NCBI GenBank assembly: GCA_019155185.1
Contig: CM032801.1
Coordinates: forward strand, 4,207,351-4,271,350
DNA from: Beaufortia kweichowensis
Taxonomy: Eukaryota; Chordata; Actinopteri; Cypriniformes; Gastromyzontidae
DNA: 64,000 nt
Direction of reading: 5' to 3'
Below the pieces are notes generated by a model. The model ran no database searches and was not told the origin of the DNA. It saw only the letters and a program-made list of their open reading frames with translations. Within the stretch, counting starts at the first letter, position 1, and each line of letters opens with the position of its first letter. The position numbers were made by a program, and so were the translations under genes. This document shows, in pieces, positions 63,014 to 64,000 of this stretch.

Positions 63014-63265
63014 GTTTACACTTAAAATAAAATAAAGGTGCTTCAACAATCAGGATGCCCATTTATGCCTGAATGATGAAGAACCTTTACCATTCAAAGG
63101 ACCTTTCTGTTTCACAAAAGTTTTGCGTAGTGGAAAAAGATTCATTAGACTATAAAAAAAGAAATGGTGCTTTTAAGAAACTTTGACACAAAGTTTGTGT
63201 AAAAAGTTCACAAGGATGCCATAAAAGAATCTTTTAAAGCCTTATTATTATTTTTAAGAGTTTAC
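63014..63265. mobile_element. MITE copy (family of 9278)
   Basis: The left end tttacacttaaaataaaata is followed by aaggtgcttcaac. The right end finishes ttattatttttaagagttta, roughly inverted. The interior has ttcacaaggatgccataaaa, matching the family block cacagtgatgccatagaaga. Confidence 0.55.
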
Positions 63266-63529
63266 AGTCTTGTCTACAGCTGATACAATCAGCCTAAGCT
63301 CACATCAACTACTTTTTTATTTTACCTTTTTACAGATTTTAACATTTCTAATTTTATACTGATAGTTACTTATATTATTAATTTAAAACAAAACAAAAAT
63401 ATATATAAATAATTAATTTAATGTTTTACACAAATTTTAAAGCAAACTGAAAATAATTATTTTATCTGTAATAATGAAAATTTTATCACTTAACATATTT
63501 AAAAAATATATTTATTGTCATATGGCACA

Positions 63530-63960
63530 TGCATAACTTGACTTTTGATGCAATTATTCCGTTGATTTACCTGAGAAGACATTATTTAGAGCACAAGAGA
63601 GCTTTAAGCAGACAGCTTCAGTTGTCACTTCTAATGATTAAGTGTCTTTGCGTGACTGCAACCCACAACTTAACGCCCCATGGCGATTTCTCCTGTTCAT
63701 CTGCTTCCTCAGAAGCTGTTCTGACTGAAAAGAGAAGATAAAGCACCTCAAGTCAGACTAATTACGGAGCTCAAAGCATTCAGTCTCGAGCTGTTAGCAA
63801 ATGTGGCACTGAAATATTGTTACTTGCATTATCAGGGGAAACTGAACGCAAGCGTGGAAGTATTAAACATTTCCATTAAACAACTCCTGTCATTTTACTT
63901 AATGGAGAATAAACAGTCGCTGGCTTGATCCAACAAATTAATTAAACAACAAATATCAAA
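63530..63960. other. Complex unique block at right edge, possible regulatory element
   Basis: A repeat-free stretch with homeodomain-like cores (gactaattacgg, tctaatgatta) and balanced composition. No exon with paired splice sites found. Proposed only from composition. Confidence 0.22.
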
Positions 63961-64000
63961 CAGCTTTATGTCTTTAACTAGAAGTAAACTAATAGAATAA

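Overview
The window is vertebrate nuclear DNA, most likely from a cyprinid-type teleost. The evidence is short exons with GT-AG introns, four recognisable animal genes, abundant (GA)n and (TA)n microsatellites, many short DNA transposons, and tRNA-derived SINE and L2-type LINE tails with the cyprinid 'ttttatccaaagcgacttaca' style 3' end. Nothing looks bacterial or viral. Species cannot be fixed from the sequence alone.

Layout. 1-27,000: gene-poor, AT-rich, no gene I can support; microsatellites, MITE-like elements and a nested PIF/Harbinger-type insertion. 27,049-34,239 (minus): ipmk, inositol polyphosphate multikinase, six coding exons, intact. 35,854-37,184 (minus): cisd1 (mitoNEET), three coding exons, with an apparent one-base insertion before the normal stop. 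37,185-37,795: divergent promoter region shared by cisd1 and polr1b. 37,796-44,503 (plus): polr1b, second-largest subunit of RNA polymerase I, fifteen coding exons, with an apparent one-base insertion in exon 9 that gives an early stop. 45,656-46,833 (minus): nanp, N-acylneuraminate-9-phosphatase, two coding exons, with an apparent one-base loss near the C terminus; it is tail-to-tail with polr1b and has a compact ETS/CRE/ZNF143-like promoter. 46,950-64,000: no secure gene; transposon copies, a minisatellite, a long (TA)n tract and two exon-like minus-strand segments near 61-62 kb that might belong to a gene beyond the right edge.

The four genes are housekeeping genes and do not form one pathway: inositol phosphate kinase, mitochondrial iron-sulfur protein, rRNA-synthesising polymerase subunit, and sialic acid synthesis phosphatase. 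Their exons were assigned by reading phases across every junction; all add up except for the three single-base indels. I found no convincing new biological system. The observations most worth checking are the three single-base frameshifts in three neighbouring genes (assembly error versus real loss in one copy of a duplicated genome), the nested transposon, and the exon-like segments.
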